Source of the DNA: Terriglobia bacterium
GTDB taxonomy: Bacteria; Acidobacteriota; Terriglobia; Versatilivoradales; Versatilivoraceae
Assembly (NCBI GenBank): GCA_022452285.1
Contig: JAKUNG010000009.1
Coordinates: 109,953 to 173,952 of the forward strand
Direction of reading: 5' to 3'
DNA length: 64,000 nt
Below are positions 54,475-63,945 of this stretch, one piece after another. Position 1 is the stretch's first letter; each line of letters opens with the position of its first letter. The translations under genes and the position numbers were made by a program. The notes under the pieces are model-generated. The model searched no databases. It saw only the letters and a program-made list of their open reading frames with translations, and was not told where the DNA came from.

Positions 54475-56834
54475 AGTGTTTCCTTGTTCTTTATAGTCAT
54501 TCTCCTGTAAATCAATAAGGCAGTAACAATCAAAATAACTCCTGCTGTCCCTGAGGAAATCAAACTCCAATAAAAATGAGTAGGCCAATAGTTAAATTCA
54601 ACCTGAGAGGTTCCCGAGTCGAGAGTTACTCCCATCAATGTCCCATAAACCCGGCTGATAGGACGAGAAGTTCCATTAACAGTGACCGTCCACCCAGGAT
54701 ACCAATTCTGACTTACCACGAGTAACACTGGATTCTTTCCTTTTCTACTCACAAAAAACCGATTGGGGGTATATTGTTCAAGTGAAAGATGATCAGAAGC
54801 GTTTGACTCAGTCAAGTAACCATCCTTAGTATCTTTAATTAAAGATAGTGGTCTAAAAGGCATCCCATCTTCAATGACGGCCTCTTTTAAGGGATCAAAC
54901 GAGGGCTCCCGCATTCTACGAAACACCTGATCAACATTGATTCCAGAAGTTACCTTAGAAACACACCAAACCCTGGGCAAAACTGAAAGATTCTTATAAA
55001 CCGTAGATTTTTGTCCTTCAAATATCTTGGGGAGGTTGAGTTCTTTACTGGAAACAATATAGCGGACATTAAGTAATTCCAAACTTCCAACTGCTCCGTT
55101 AAAAAAGTCAACAAGTCGACTAAGCCGAGTTGCACCATAGCTATTGATTGTTTCCAGTTTAGCTACCTGACCAATATTCCTAGGATAATTCATATCTTGA
55201 AAATCAACTCGGAACGTTTCCTCTTTAGACTGAAGAAATTTAAGTACATCGTCTTGACGATAGTATTGCCAGGGCTCAAAGTTCTGGACTCGGTCAAAAT
55301 CCGTCTTCAGTTTGAAGTGCGGACTGAGGAAAACATAATAATCCAAGAGCAGTAACATAACGGCAGCAATTTTTAGCGAAACTACAATTCTAGAACCAGA
55401 ATAAAAACGTAAGATTCCTAATGAGGAAGTCGCAATCAGCAGAAAACAGGTAAAGGACTGGAATCCAAAGTCAGTTGGTTGGTTAAGCACTTGAGTACGA
55501 TAAAAATAGCCTACAAACACTATAGTCGTAACAAACAAAGAAAAATTACAATAGAATTTGACCAGGCGCATCTTAAAAGTTTTGAAATTTTTACTTGTCG
55601 CCTTGAAAAAAGTCTGGCATCCAAAACCCGCAAGGAGACTCATGGCAGCATGTGCAAGCAGAAGAAGCCTTAGAGCTTCCCTACCTTTATCAAATCCTGG
55701 AATTACTGCATAAAAAAGACCATGTAACAAAAAGTATTCCCCTAAGGACAACCCTAGAAAAAGTAGAGCTAGCAGCCAAATCCATCTCACTACATGAGAT
55801 TTTCTGATTTCGGCAATCGAGAACATAATAAAGAACAATGCTAAGATCCCGACATAGGGACTAGTTTCGAGGGCTATAATATAGGGGAAAATCATAGCCA
55901 GAAATCCTTCAGGAGGTAGGGCGTGTGCCTCTCCTGCAATAGAGTATGGGATTGTCTCTGTAGCTATAACTGGAGTGGCATCAGTTGTCCACCGATATGC
56001 CTCAGAGGCATATTCCAAAGAAATAAAAAGCTGAGGAGCACTATAGGCCAGAGCAAAGAAAAAAACTAAACCCGTCAAAGCAATAATCCATTTACGCGCA
56101 CTACCTTGTAATGAACAGATACCTCCAACTAACTGTTCTCTTAACGATCTTGAAAACCAGAAGATTAAACTAAGAATTAAAACTGCTAGAGAGACGTATA
56201 AGAATGGTTGATGGTGGCCTGCCAGAATGCATAAACCAAGAAAGAGACCGGCAATGTTAGCATAGAAGATTCTTCTAAACATTCCAGATGGTTTAAGCGA
56301 TTTTAAAAAGAAAAGTAATACAGCAGGAACCCAAATAGAAGAGTATAGTAGATTAGCCTGACCAAAAGACCGCCAACCAATGGAACCTGAGTAAGCAAAG
56401 ATCAATCCAGAAATAAATGAGCTAAAGTGATTTAATCCAAACTGGCGAGCTAATAAATACATCAACCATGAAGATATGATGCAATGAAGAATAATAAATC
56501 CTTCAACAACAGAAATTGGAATCAGACCTCGACTATTAAGAGGAATAAGTCCTAGTATTAGGTTAAAAGGATAAAAAATTCCAGTTTGCATCTCACCACC
56601 GAAGGATCGGCCAGCATCACTATAGATATCCCAGAATGGAAAGCTGCCCTGATGCAACATTTGGGCAATATATTGAGTCCAAGGATAAGTCTGGGAAGCA
56701 GCATCCTGATATGTGAGCAGAGAATATTCATCAATCAGAATGACTTTCCAAAATACAAGTACCCCAAAAAGGAAGAGAGATCCTATGTACATCCAGGCAT
56801 TTCTTTTTCCAGAGCCTAACAATTGATGTTCCAT
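54465..56834 (-). CDS. YfhO-like polytopic membrane protein
   Basis: This is a 789-aa protein with roughly a dozen hydrophobic segments in the first ~500 residues and a C-terminal soluble domain containing VVSQNWYPGWTVTVNG, a feature of the YfhO family (PF09586). N-terminal DAASQTYPWTQYIAQMLHQGSFPFWD fits the family's first periplasmic loop, which in GT-C-type proteins carries an acidic residue. YfhO proteins may transfer sugars onto lipid-linked or teichoic substrates. The ribosome site is weak. Its end overlaps ugd, suggesting a shared role in making a surface polymer. Confidence 0.88.
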   Translation of the reverse strand: MEHQLLGSGKRNAWMYIGSLFLFGVLVFWKVILIDEYSLLTYQDAASQTYPWTQYIAQMLHQGSFPFWDIYSDAGRSFGGEMQTGIFYPFNLILGLIPLNSRGLIPISVVEGFIILHCIISSWLMYLLARQFGLNHFSSFISGLIFAYSGSIGWRSFGQANLLYSSIWVPAVLLFFLKSLKPSGMFRRIFYANIAGLFLGLCILAGHHQPFLYVSLAVLILSLIFWFSRSLREQLVGGICSLQGSARKWIIALTGLVFFFALAYSAPQLFISLEYASEAYRWTTDATPVIATETIPYSIAGEAHALPPEGFLAMIFPYIIALETSPYVGILALFFIMFSIAEIRKSHVVRWIWLLALLFLGLSLGEYFLLHGLFYAVIPGFDKGREALRLLLLAHAAMSLLAGFGCQTFFKATSKNFKTFKMRLVKFYCNFSLFVTTIVFVGYFYRTQVLNQPTDFGFQSFTCFLLIATSSLGILRFYSGSRIVVSLKIAAVMLLLLDYYVFLSPHFKLKTDFDRVQNFEPWQYYRQDDVLKFLQSKEETFRVDFQDMNYPRNIGQVAKLETINSYGATRLSRLVDFFNGAVGSLELLNVRYIVSSKELNLPKIFEGQKSTVYKNLSVLPRVWCVSKVTSGINVDQVFRRMREPSFDPLKEAVIEDGMPFRPLSLIKDTKDGYLTESNASDHLSLEQYTPNRFFVSRKGKNPVLLVVSQNWYPGWTVTVNGTSRPISRVYGTLMGVTLDSGTSQVEFNYWPTHFYWSLISSGTAGVILIVTALLIYRRMTIKNKETLCA

Positions 56835-57358
56835 CCTTATCTATTAAATGAAAAGCCACTTGAAAAACAGTCAATATTAGAGTTTGTCATCTCTTTTATT
56901 GCCAAGAATTGATTTAACAGGCGACTAACTTCTTAAATATTTTTTCAAATGGTTCTTAACACAACTCAAACTATAAAATTATTTGACCAGATTTGGTCAA
57001 AGCCACTCTTGATGTTTATGATAATCTTTTGGATCCCCAATTAGCCAGTCTTCATTGAGATTTTATTTATTCAAACTAATCAAAAATCATCATTTTGAAT
57101 AGAAACGAATTTATAAAAATTCTCTTCAAGATTTAATGTAGACAAGAAAAATCTCTAAACTTAGATTGATTTCTTAACAGCTGAAGCTGTTCCTACAGCT
57201 AGCTTGGATTTATTGTTCTCACTAATTCACAATAAAGTAATGGAGAACTTGAAACTTTTCTGATGTTTTTTAAGATTTTCTCTTCGATCAGATTGCTATC
57301 TATACCCTCTTCTCCTAAAATATTAGTGAATTTAAGAGTAATAGGGAGAATTTTCATT
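56835..57358. other. 524-bp divergent intergenic region with alternative hairpins
   Basis: This AT-rich gap lies between the divergent YfhO-ugd operon and the uxs-like gene. The only notable structure is at 57176-57200. AACAGC-TGAA-GCTGTT (57176-57191) and AGCTGT-TCCT-ACAGCT (57185-57200) are two perfect 6-bp hairpins sharing the middle strand, so only one can form at a time. They lie about 160 nt before the downstream start. GGGAGA (57344-57349) is the ribosome site. Confidence 0.45.
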
Positions 57359-58306
57359 GTGCATATCCTAGTAACAGGTGGAGCAGGATTCATTGGCTCT
57401 CATCTCTGTAAATCTCTGATTGAGAAAGGTAATAATGTCATTTGTCTCGACAATTATCTCACAGGTTCAAAGGAGAATATTAGTCACCTGAAAGATTCAA
57501 AAAACTTTAAAGTTTTAGAACACGATATTATTAATCCTATTACCTTAGAAATTGATCAAATTTATAATCTAGCATGCCCCGCCTCTCCAGTTTATTACCA
57601 AAACGATCCAATACGGACGATTCACACTAATGTGATAGGAATTACTAATATGCTTGAGTTAGCTAAGCTAAAAAAAGCTAGAATTCTCCAAGCATCAACC
57701 TCAGAGATTTATGGAGATCCCGAAGTCCATCCTCAAACAGAAAATTATTGGGGAAATGTTAATCCTATTGGAATTCGGAGTTGTTACGATGAAGGCAAAC
57801 GTGTAGCAGAAAGCCTAATGTTAGATTATCACCGTCAATATCAGGTTGATATTAAAATTGTCAGAATATTCAATACCTATGGGCCAAAAATGTCTCCTAC
57901 TGATGGTCGTGTTGTAAGTAACTTTATCATGCAAACCCTGTTGAATCAGGAAATTACTGTTTATGGAGAAGGCAGACAAACCCGGTCATTTTGTTATGTC
58001 TCTGATTTAGTCGAAGGACTCCAGTCAATGATGAATATAGAAAATTTTCAAGGACCTGTAAACCTGGGTAATCCAACAGAATATACAATTTTGAACTTAG
58101 CTAAAAAAATCATCCATTTGACTGGTTCAAAATCAAAAATTGGATATAAACCACTTCCTGTTGACGATCCCAACCGCCGTCAACCTAATATAAGTTTGGC
58201 CAAACAAAAATTATCCTGGTTCCCAAGAGTTGATATTGACGAAGGTTTAAATAAAACTATTCAGTATTTTTCAAACCTTATGGTTAAAGAGAAAATGCAG
58301 AAATAA
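57359..58306 (+). CDS. UDP-glucuronate decarboxylase-like (UXS) NAD-dependent epimerase/dehydratase
   Basis: This is a 315-aa extended [12 protein letters not shown] is the NAD motif, [14 protein letters not shown] and the catalytic YDEGKR (Y-x-x-x-K) follow, and [10 protein letters not shown] with [20 protein letters not shown] is characteristic of Uxs. The start is GTG at 57359 with GGGAGA 9 nt upstream; the longer frame adds 32 residues of no homology. Decarboxylation of UDP-glucuronate gives UDP-xylose, matching ugd encoded divergently. dTDP-glucose dehydratase is less likely given the RSCYDEGKR motif. Confidence 0.92.
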   Translation: MHILVTGGAGFIGSHLCKSLIEKGNNVICLDNYLTGSKENISHLKDSKNFKVLEHDIINPITLEIDQIYNLACPASPVYYQNDPIRTIHTNVIGITNMLELAKLKKARILQASTSEIYGDPEVHPQTENYWGNVNPIGIRSCYDEGKRVAESLMLDYHRQYQVDIKIVRIFNTYGPKMSPTDGRVVSNFIMQTLLNQEITVYGEGRQTRSFCYVSDLVEGLQSMMNIENFQGPVNLGNPTEYTILNLAKKIIHLTGSKSKIGYKPLPVDDPNRRQPNISLAKQKLSWFPRVDIDEGLNKTIQYFSNLMVKEKMQK

Positions 58307-58495
58307 TTGCAGAACACAAAAAATAACAAACTTGAATTGCCCATAATATATTAATTTTTTGCTTCTAACCTGTGACACTGAATCATTCTCCTTGATTGCT
58401 ATGGGTTCATAATCAAACATACAATTTTTTGATTATCTATTGCATAATATTGTTGTCTTTATCAAATATGAAATAGTTTATTGGAAATTTTAGGT

Positions 58496-60196
58496 ATGAA
58501 GGCATTAATGAATTCTGTAAAAATAAGCTCTTTATTTATATTTTTTTTCGTCACAACCAATCCGCTGATTAGTCTTACCAATCAAACAAACTCCAGCATT
58601 AGCACGAAAGAAAAACTTGGTGTCATCAAAGGAAAGATCCTCGCAAACAACAGTGAGATACCCCTGAGAAAAGTAATTTTGTCTCTTCGAACAGCACAGA
58701 GTCGTAATAGAGAACAACCAAAAACCACTCGAACTAATGATAGTGGCGAATACGAATTTAAAGGAATAAAACCTGGAAAGTATGTTTTGCGTGCTACTCG
58801 TAATGGTTATATACCTCAAAATTATGGTCAAAAACCTGATAACTTTTTAACCCAAAGAATAATGTCTGGGACTCCGTTAACAGTCCGTGCTGATGAGATT
58901 TTGGAGGGAATTAACTTCAAGCTTATCCGAGGTGGTGTCGTAGAAGGTCGAGTCGTTGACCAAGACAGTGAGCCTCTCTCACGTGTGAGAGTTTTATTAA
59001 GTCGTTATGGAAGCTTTCAAGGGCAACGTCGTTTGTTACCAATTAGAACTGATCAAACTGATGACAGGGGCCAGTATCGAATTTTTGACGTTGCACCAGG
59101 ATCCTACTACCTAAGTGCAAATTTATCATCTCCTTTTGGCCGCAACTCGGCTAGACCATCTTTTCCTTCTACCTACTATCCAGGAGTTCTGAATCCTCAA
59201 GAGGCTATTAAAGTAGAAGTCTTATCCGGCAATGAGATAGGCGGTTACGATATAACTTTAATTGAAACTTTAAGTTATAGTGTAACTGGTCAGATTCTTC
59301 AAAGCGATGGAAGACCAGCCGATTCAATAAGAGTGAGTTCAACCAAAGATTCAGGAGATTCTTTTTTTTCTATGAGTAGGGGAACTACCAATTCAGATTC
59401 CCAAGGAAATTTTGAAATCTCTAATTTAATGTCAGGACGATACCGTCTCATAGCTAGATCACGAATAAACGACGGAATTCAAACTGCTAGTAAAACGGTA
59501 GAAATAACGAACCAAAATTTAGATGGAATAACCTTGACTCTTGGAAATGGTGCTCAAATCTCAGGAAAACTTTTCCCTAAAGAAAACTTGAAGGATATTG
59601 ATCCCCGACAAATTCAAATCCGCATGATCCCAAGCATATCAACTCGTGGAATGTTTGGAAGAAGCAGGGCCACAATCAATGAAGATTTCACGTTTCAAAT
59701 AGAGAACATTTTAGAAGGACTCTATCAGTTTTCTGTTAATTTACCTCCGGGGAATCACTATGTGAAGGCGATTCAATCAGAGGGACAAGATTTTTCCGAT
59801 ACTGCTTTTGAAGTTCGAAATGGTGATCGAATTAGGAACCTGGAGATTCAAATTTCATCCGAAGGAGCTGAATTAACTGGTTGGGTTGAAAAAAAAGAAT
59901 CTCGTGAAAGAGTCGAGGGAGCAACGGTACTATTATTTTCAAAAAATTCCAATTTTTGGAAGAGTCCGGCTCGATTTACTAAGACCACGCAAACTGATCA
60001 AAAAGGTAATTTTTCAGTTCGAGGACTTATACCAGGAGAATACCTTCTTTGCGCACTGTTGGATCATGAACCCGGTCGTGAAAGTGAATTTAATTACCTA
60101 AAAAAATTGGAAACTGAGGCAAAGCAACTGAACCTGGTTCCAAATAAAGTCTTGCAGACAACAATAGTGGTGATACCCACCCCTACATCCGACTGA
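58496..60196 (+). CDS. Secreted protein with repeated carboxypeptidase-regulatory-like domains
   Basis: This is a 566-aa secreted protein with a hydrophobic signal (residues ~8-22). At least four CarboxypepD-regulatory-like repeats are visible: GKYVLRATRNGY at ~90, VRVLLSRYGSFQG... GSYYLSANLS, RPADSIRVSS... GRYRLIARSR, and VEGATVLLFSKNS... GEYLLCALL. Each ends in the family's 'G-x-Y-x-L-x-A' type strand. Proteins of this kind abound in acidobacteria and planctomycetes. The ATG at 58496, not the TTG five codons before, begins the signal. No enzyme domain is seen; surface binding is likely. Confidence 0.87.
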   Translation: MKALMNSVKISSLFIFFFVTTNPLISLTNQTNSSISTKEKLGVIKGKILANNSEIPLRKVILSLRTAQSRNREQPKTTRTNDSGEYEFKGIKPGKYVLRATRNGYIPQNYGQKPDNFLTQRIMSGTPLTVRADEILEGINFKLIRGGVVEGRVVDQDSEPLSRVRVLLSRYGSFQGQRRLLPIRTDQTDDRGQYRIFDVAPGSYYLSANLSSPFGRNSARPSFPSTYYPGVLNPQEAIKVEVLSGNEIGGYDITLIETLSYSVTGQILQSDGRPADSIRVSSTKDSGDSFFSMSRGTTNSDSQGNFEISNLMSGRYRLIARSRINDGIQTASKTVEITNQNLDGITLTLGNGAQISGKLFPKENLKDIDPRQIQIRMIPSISTRGMFGRSRATINEDFTFQIENILEGLYQFSVNLPPGNHYVKAIQSEGQDFSDTAFEVRNGDRIRNLEIQISSEGAELTGWVEKKESRERVEGATVLLFSKNSNFWKSPARFTKTTQTDQKGNFSVRGLIPGEYLLCALLDHEPGRESEFNYLKKLETEAKQLNLVPNKVLQTTIVVIPTPTSD

Positions 60197-60291
60197 ATTT
60201 AAATTAAGTTTTAGTCAGAAAATTTGATTTATATTTTCCCTGACTTACCAAATTTCTTAAAGAAAACAGAACTAAACAAGAGAAAACCCTA

Positions 60292-61371
60292 ATGATACTA
60301 GTTATTTGGCCAGGTCAGTTGCCAAGAAGGTTCTTTCGTTTGGTATCAAAAGCTGATCGGTTGTTGATTGCTGCACAAGTATTGATTCTTTATGCAGCAG
60401 GAGCCTTCTTGATGCCATTGTTTGAAGGTCCAGAGAGTGTTTTTGCTTCACTACTGGACTATAGTTGGTGGTTTATTGTAACAGCGACTACAGTTGGTTA
60501 TGGGGATATTTCTCCAACTACTGTAGGTGGTAAGTCCGTAGCTATGATTATCATGTTACTTGGAATCGGGGTTATTGCAGTGGCTGGAGTAAAGTTAGCA
60601 GATAGCATTTTTGACATAGGGAGGAATCGTATGAAGGGATTAAATCAACTCAATGAGGAAAATCATTTGGTTATTTTCGGGTATACACAGGGATTAACAG
60701 AAGAACTGGTCCGAGAAATACGTAATGATCAAACAGCCAAGAAAATGTCTATTGTTTTGTGCTCTAGCCGAACTGAAGAAAATCCTTTACCCAAAACAGT
60801 TCATTTTGTTAAAGCTGAATTAAGCTCTCACGATGTTCTCCAAAGAGCTTGTGTTAATCGTGCCAGTGGTATTATCGTGCATGGTCACGATGACAATGAA
60901 AGCCTAGTAATAGCACTTGCAGTGAGGAGTGCTAATTCTAAAGCCCATATTGTTGTCCAGCTTGATAAAGAGGAAAGCGAGTTACATATCAAACGAATTG
61001 ATCCCTATATCGAGTGTGTCACACCCTTATCTATTCCTCTCATTGTTCAAGCTGTTCAAGATAGAGGTGCAACTTTAGTTATTAAGGCTCTCCTAAGTAA
61101 CATCACTGACGACACAATTTTCAGACTAGACATACCTTTTAATAATCAAAACTGGGACTTTAAAACGTTGCAGAGGTTCTTTAAAGATCAATTAGAATCA
61201 ACCTTAATTGCAGTAACCACAAGTTCTTCACCACAAGCGCCAATCAAAGTAAATCCTCCATCAAATTTCTTAGTTGCTAGTGGTACGTCAGTATTCTATA
61301 TAGGACCGAGGCGTTTAACTCCTAAGGCAATTAAATGGGAAAACATTCAGGCCAAAGTAAACATCGACTAA
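60292..61371 (+). CDS. Potassium channel with C-terminal TrkA-N (RCK) domain
   Basis: This 359-aa protein has two transmembrane helices flanking a pore loop with the selectivity filter TVGYGD (residues ~65-70). An RCK domain (NHLVIFGYTQGLTEELVREI...) begins near residue 121 and has a second RCK-C-like part after ~260. It gates K+ flux in response to ligand or nucleotide. It lies next to, and convergent with, the spermidine-synthase-like and DUF350 genes. Channels of this type occur with those families in membrane-stress gene clusters. Ribosome site weak. Confidence 0.93.
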   Translation: MILVIWPGQLPRRFFRLVSKADRLLIAAQVLILYAAGAFLMPLFEGPESVFASLLDYSWWFIVTATTVGYGDISPTTVGGKSVAMIIMLLGIGVIAVAGVKLADSIFDIGRNRMKGLNQLNEENHLVIFGYTQGLTEELVREIRNDQTAKKMSIVLCSSRTEENPLPKTVHFVKAELSSHDVLQRACVNRASGIIVHGHDDNESLVIALAVRSANSKAHIVVQLDKEESELHIKRIDPYIECVTPLSIPLIVQAVQDRGATLVIKALLSNITDDTIFRLDIPFNNQNWDFKTLQRFFKDQLESTLIAVTTSSSPQAPIKVNPPSNFLVASGTSVFYIGPRRLTPKAIKWENIQAKVNID

Positions 61372-61406
61372 TTGATATGAAAACCTTGCCGAGGTGCATT
61401 GAAAGA

Positions 61407-63062
61407 TTAATTTTTCCATGAATTACGGTAATATCTAAGGATAGTTGGTTGAAATTTTGTGTTGATGGCAATGTGATCGTCATTTAACCAGTCTTTACCG
61501 AAAATCATTGATGTGGATACAACTTGAGGAGTAACGTATTGGGTAGTGATTGGTATTGACTGAATGGATGCTAATTTATTCTGCATTTCAGCTTTCTCCG
61601 GACCACCCTCCCATGCTAAATGCCAGCCCCATTCACCGAAACTAGGGACGTTTTGATGATATGGTAAAGCTCGATACCCTGAAGCACGTAAAGTTTTTCC
61701 AATACAAAGGAATATTTCCTTTGAATGATAGGGAGAAGTTGATTGTACAGCAATCAAAGCATTTGGTTTGAGGCGATGAGCTAAGTTTTTGTAAAAATCT
61801 CTCGAGTATAACTTGGCGGAACCAATACTATTTGGATCAGAAAAATCAATAATAACTAAATTATATCGAGCTGAACTCTCTTGGATAAATCGGTCGGCAT
61901 CTACATTGAATAAGTGAACTGATGAATTAGAGTAGGTTTGTTCACTTAAAAGTAATCGGTTCAGTTTGGTCTTTCTAGTAACAGCATATTCCTCTGACGG
62001 CGATACCCCTCCAGGAGCCAGAAGTGAAACTCTAGAATCCATTAAAGCACCTTCGTTAAGTTTGATAAGATCAGGGTGACTAGCAGCTAATTCGGTAATG
62101 GCAGGATCAATATCGACAAGATCAACCTTCTTAACAGCTCCGTATTTAAGAACTTCTCTAAGTGCTAAGCCATCCCCACCACCCAAAATTAGGACCTTTT
62201 CTTGAGAAGAGGCGACAGCAAAAGGAACGTGGACTAGCATTTCATGATAAATTTCTTCATCTTGAGAATTGAATTGAAGATGGCCATTAATGTAAAGACT
62301 GAGCCTGTCATTTTTCTTTGTCAGCACAATGTGTTGGTATTTTGAGGTCTGACTATGGATGATTGGATCTCTATAGGTCCTCTGTTCTAGTGAAATTCTC
62401 CAGTTGTCAGAGAATACAAACAAACAAATTAATACTGTTAATGAAGCACAGCCTAAAACAGACAACTTTTTAAAATGACTTACTAGTGGTCGAAAATAAA
62501 TTAACCCTATAATGGCAATCAAAAGATTAATACAACCTAATAAGGCTGCAATTTGGTCTACTGCTAGCCAGGTTAATAGTACATAGGTAAATAAAAGAGA
62601 TCCTATTAAGGAACCAACATAATCCATACTCAGGATATCTGATAAATTCGTTTTCAAACTTTTTGAGTATTCTCGGTTAATCCTAATCAATAAAGGTATT
62701 TCCAAACCAATTAATAATCCTATTCCTAGTGAAAATCCCCAGAGCAAAAGCATATAACTAGAGGAAAAGATATAGGAAAAATAGATTACTAAAGCACTAA
62801 CACCACCTGTCACACCAAGAATAATCTCCAGCAGTAAAAATTTAGTAATGAGGTTGCCAGCGATGTTCCTCTGTAGAGTTGCGCCTACACCCATGGCAAA
62901 CATCATCAATCCAATGACAACAAATATTTGTTCGTGTGAAGAGCCCATCAAGTTATTACCCAGAGCTCCTAAAGTATATTCGTAGGCAATTCCACAGGCT
63001 CCCATTATCAACATAGAGCCAGCTAAAACTTTTCTAGCATGTACAAATTGAGGATTATTCAT
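61407..63062 (-). CDS. Membrane-fused spermidine synthase-like protein
   Basis: This is a 551-aa protein with about seven transmembrane segments (residues ~10-210), followed by an aminopropyltransferase-like Rossmann domain: KVLILGGGDGLALREVLKYG (~290), VDLVDIDPAITELA and VIIDFSDPNSIG. GGGDG and DFSDP correspond to the SAM/decarboxylated-SAM and polyamine sites of SpeE. Such fused proteins may aminopropylate an amine other than putrescine or modify a membrane component. The start ATG overlaps the DUF350 stop by 4 nt (ATGA), so the two are translationally coupled. Confidence 0.9.
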   Translation of the reverse strand: MNNPQFVHARKVLAGSMLIMGACGIAYEYTLGALGNNLMGSSHEQIFVVIGLMMFAMGVGATLQRNIAGNLITKFLLLEIILGVTGGVSALVIYFSYIFSSSYMLLLWGFSLGIGLLIGLEIPLLIRINREYSKSLKTNLSDILSMDYVGSLIGSLLFTYVLLTWLAVDQIAALLGCINLLIAIIGLIYFRPLVSHFKKLSVLGCASLTVLICLFVFSDNWRISLEQRTYRDPIIHSQTSKYQHIVLTKKNDRLSLYINGHLQFNSQDEEIYHEMLVHVPFAVASSQEKVLILGGGDGLALREVLKYGAVKKVDLVDIDPAITELAASHPDLIKLNEGALMDSRVSLLAPGGVSPSEEYAVTRKTKLNRLLLSEQTYSNSSVHLFNVDADRFIQESSARYNLVIIDFSDPNSIGSAKLYSRDFYKNLAHRLKPNALIAVQSTSPYHSKEIFLCIGKTLRASGYRALPYHQNVPSFGEWGWHLAWEGGPEKAEMQNKLASIQSIPITTQYVTPQVVSTSMIFGKDWLNDDHIAINTKFQPTILRYYRNSWKN

Positions 63063-63943
63063 ATCATGAAATAAATCACAGCTGCCATACCGATAGCTAC
63101 TAAACTTTCAATCCAAGCAGCTCCCAGATTCTTGTCAACTGCAATTTCATGAGCAATTGAGGTCTTTGGTAATAGAGCGTGGTCAACTAACTGACGAATT
63201 AGAAAAAGAACAATAAAACCAATAAACGTCAAAGTTACATACTCCATTACGCTAGATTGAAGTGATTCAAAATGATGTGCAGAAGCCTTTAGTAACAGAA
63301 CACCAAGAGCGATCATGTTACCTCCAAATGCTACACCTGCAGCCACATTATCTTTTTCAATTTCCTCGTGAATATCATATTTTGTAATACGTTGGTAAAA
63401 AACAGAGAAGAGAATCAGTGTAATCTGCCCAGTAAAGAAATAACACAAAGCTGTTATCGGTCCGGTCCAAGGTCCAGCAAATGCTGCCTCTGGAGGTACC
63501 TCCCCGTATATCCCCCCGGCTAGAATGAGTGCAGTAGCTATATAACTACCAAACAGAACAGCTCCTGTCCCTACGTTCCTATCCTGAACTAATTCCTTAT
63601 AAATACTAAATTGCCTTAAGACCATTCGATCTAATATTTTTCGGCCTAAGTTCAACAAAATGATCCCACCAAGAGCATAAGTAGCATCCACTGCCATTTC
63701 TGGTATCAGTTGGTCAAAAAGAAAGTCTCCTTCCTCAAAACCAAGGGCAGCACCCAAAAAAATAATAATTACCCCAGCATAGTAACCAGTGAGACTTAAT
63801 CCAACCGCTTGATTATTATTAACTGTCAATTCTGTGTCGAGATGGTATGGTGTCAAAAGATCATTGAAAAGCTTTGCAATGATAAGTAAAACAGCACCTA
63901 AAACTACATAAGATAAGCTAATTCCTAAATCAAGCCATTCCAT
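63059..63943 (-). CDS. Membrane protein with two DUF350 repeats
   Basis: This 294-aa protein has two tandem DUF350 units with about eight transmembrane segments. Each unit has a (D/N)-x-(N/A)-x-A-x-G-x-S/F-type loop: LTVNNNQAVGLSLTGYYAGV and LVQDRNVGTGAVLFGSYIAT, then EKDNVAAGVAFGGNMIAL and AVDKNLGAAWIESLVAIG. DUF350 proteins (YjfL-like) occur with PspA, spermidine-synthase-like and DUF4178 genes in membrane-stress operons. GGAGGG precedes the ATG by 8 nt. It is coupled to the next gene through an ATGA overlap. Confidence 0.92.
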   Translation of the reverse strand: MEWLDLGISLSYVVLGAVLLIIAKLFNDLLTPYHLDTELTVNNNQAVGLSLTGYYAGVIIIFLGAALGFEEGDFLFDQLIPEMAVDATYALGGIILLNLGRKILDRMVLRQFSIYKELVQDRNVGTGAVLFGSYIATALILAGGIYGEVPPEAAFAGPWTGPITALCYFFTGQITLILFSVFYQRITKYDIHEEIEKDNVAAGVAFGGNMIALGVLLLKASAHHFESLQSSVMEYVTLTFIGFIVLFLIRQLVDHALLPKTSIAHEIAVDKNLGAAWIESLVAIGMAAVIYFMI

Positions 63944-63945
63944 AT

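Noticed and set aside
53170..54588. Longer UDP-glucose dehydrogenase start at 54588
   Set aside because: The added 38 residues overlap the YfhO-like gene and carry no family homology; the ATG at 54474 has AAGGA at proper spacing.
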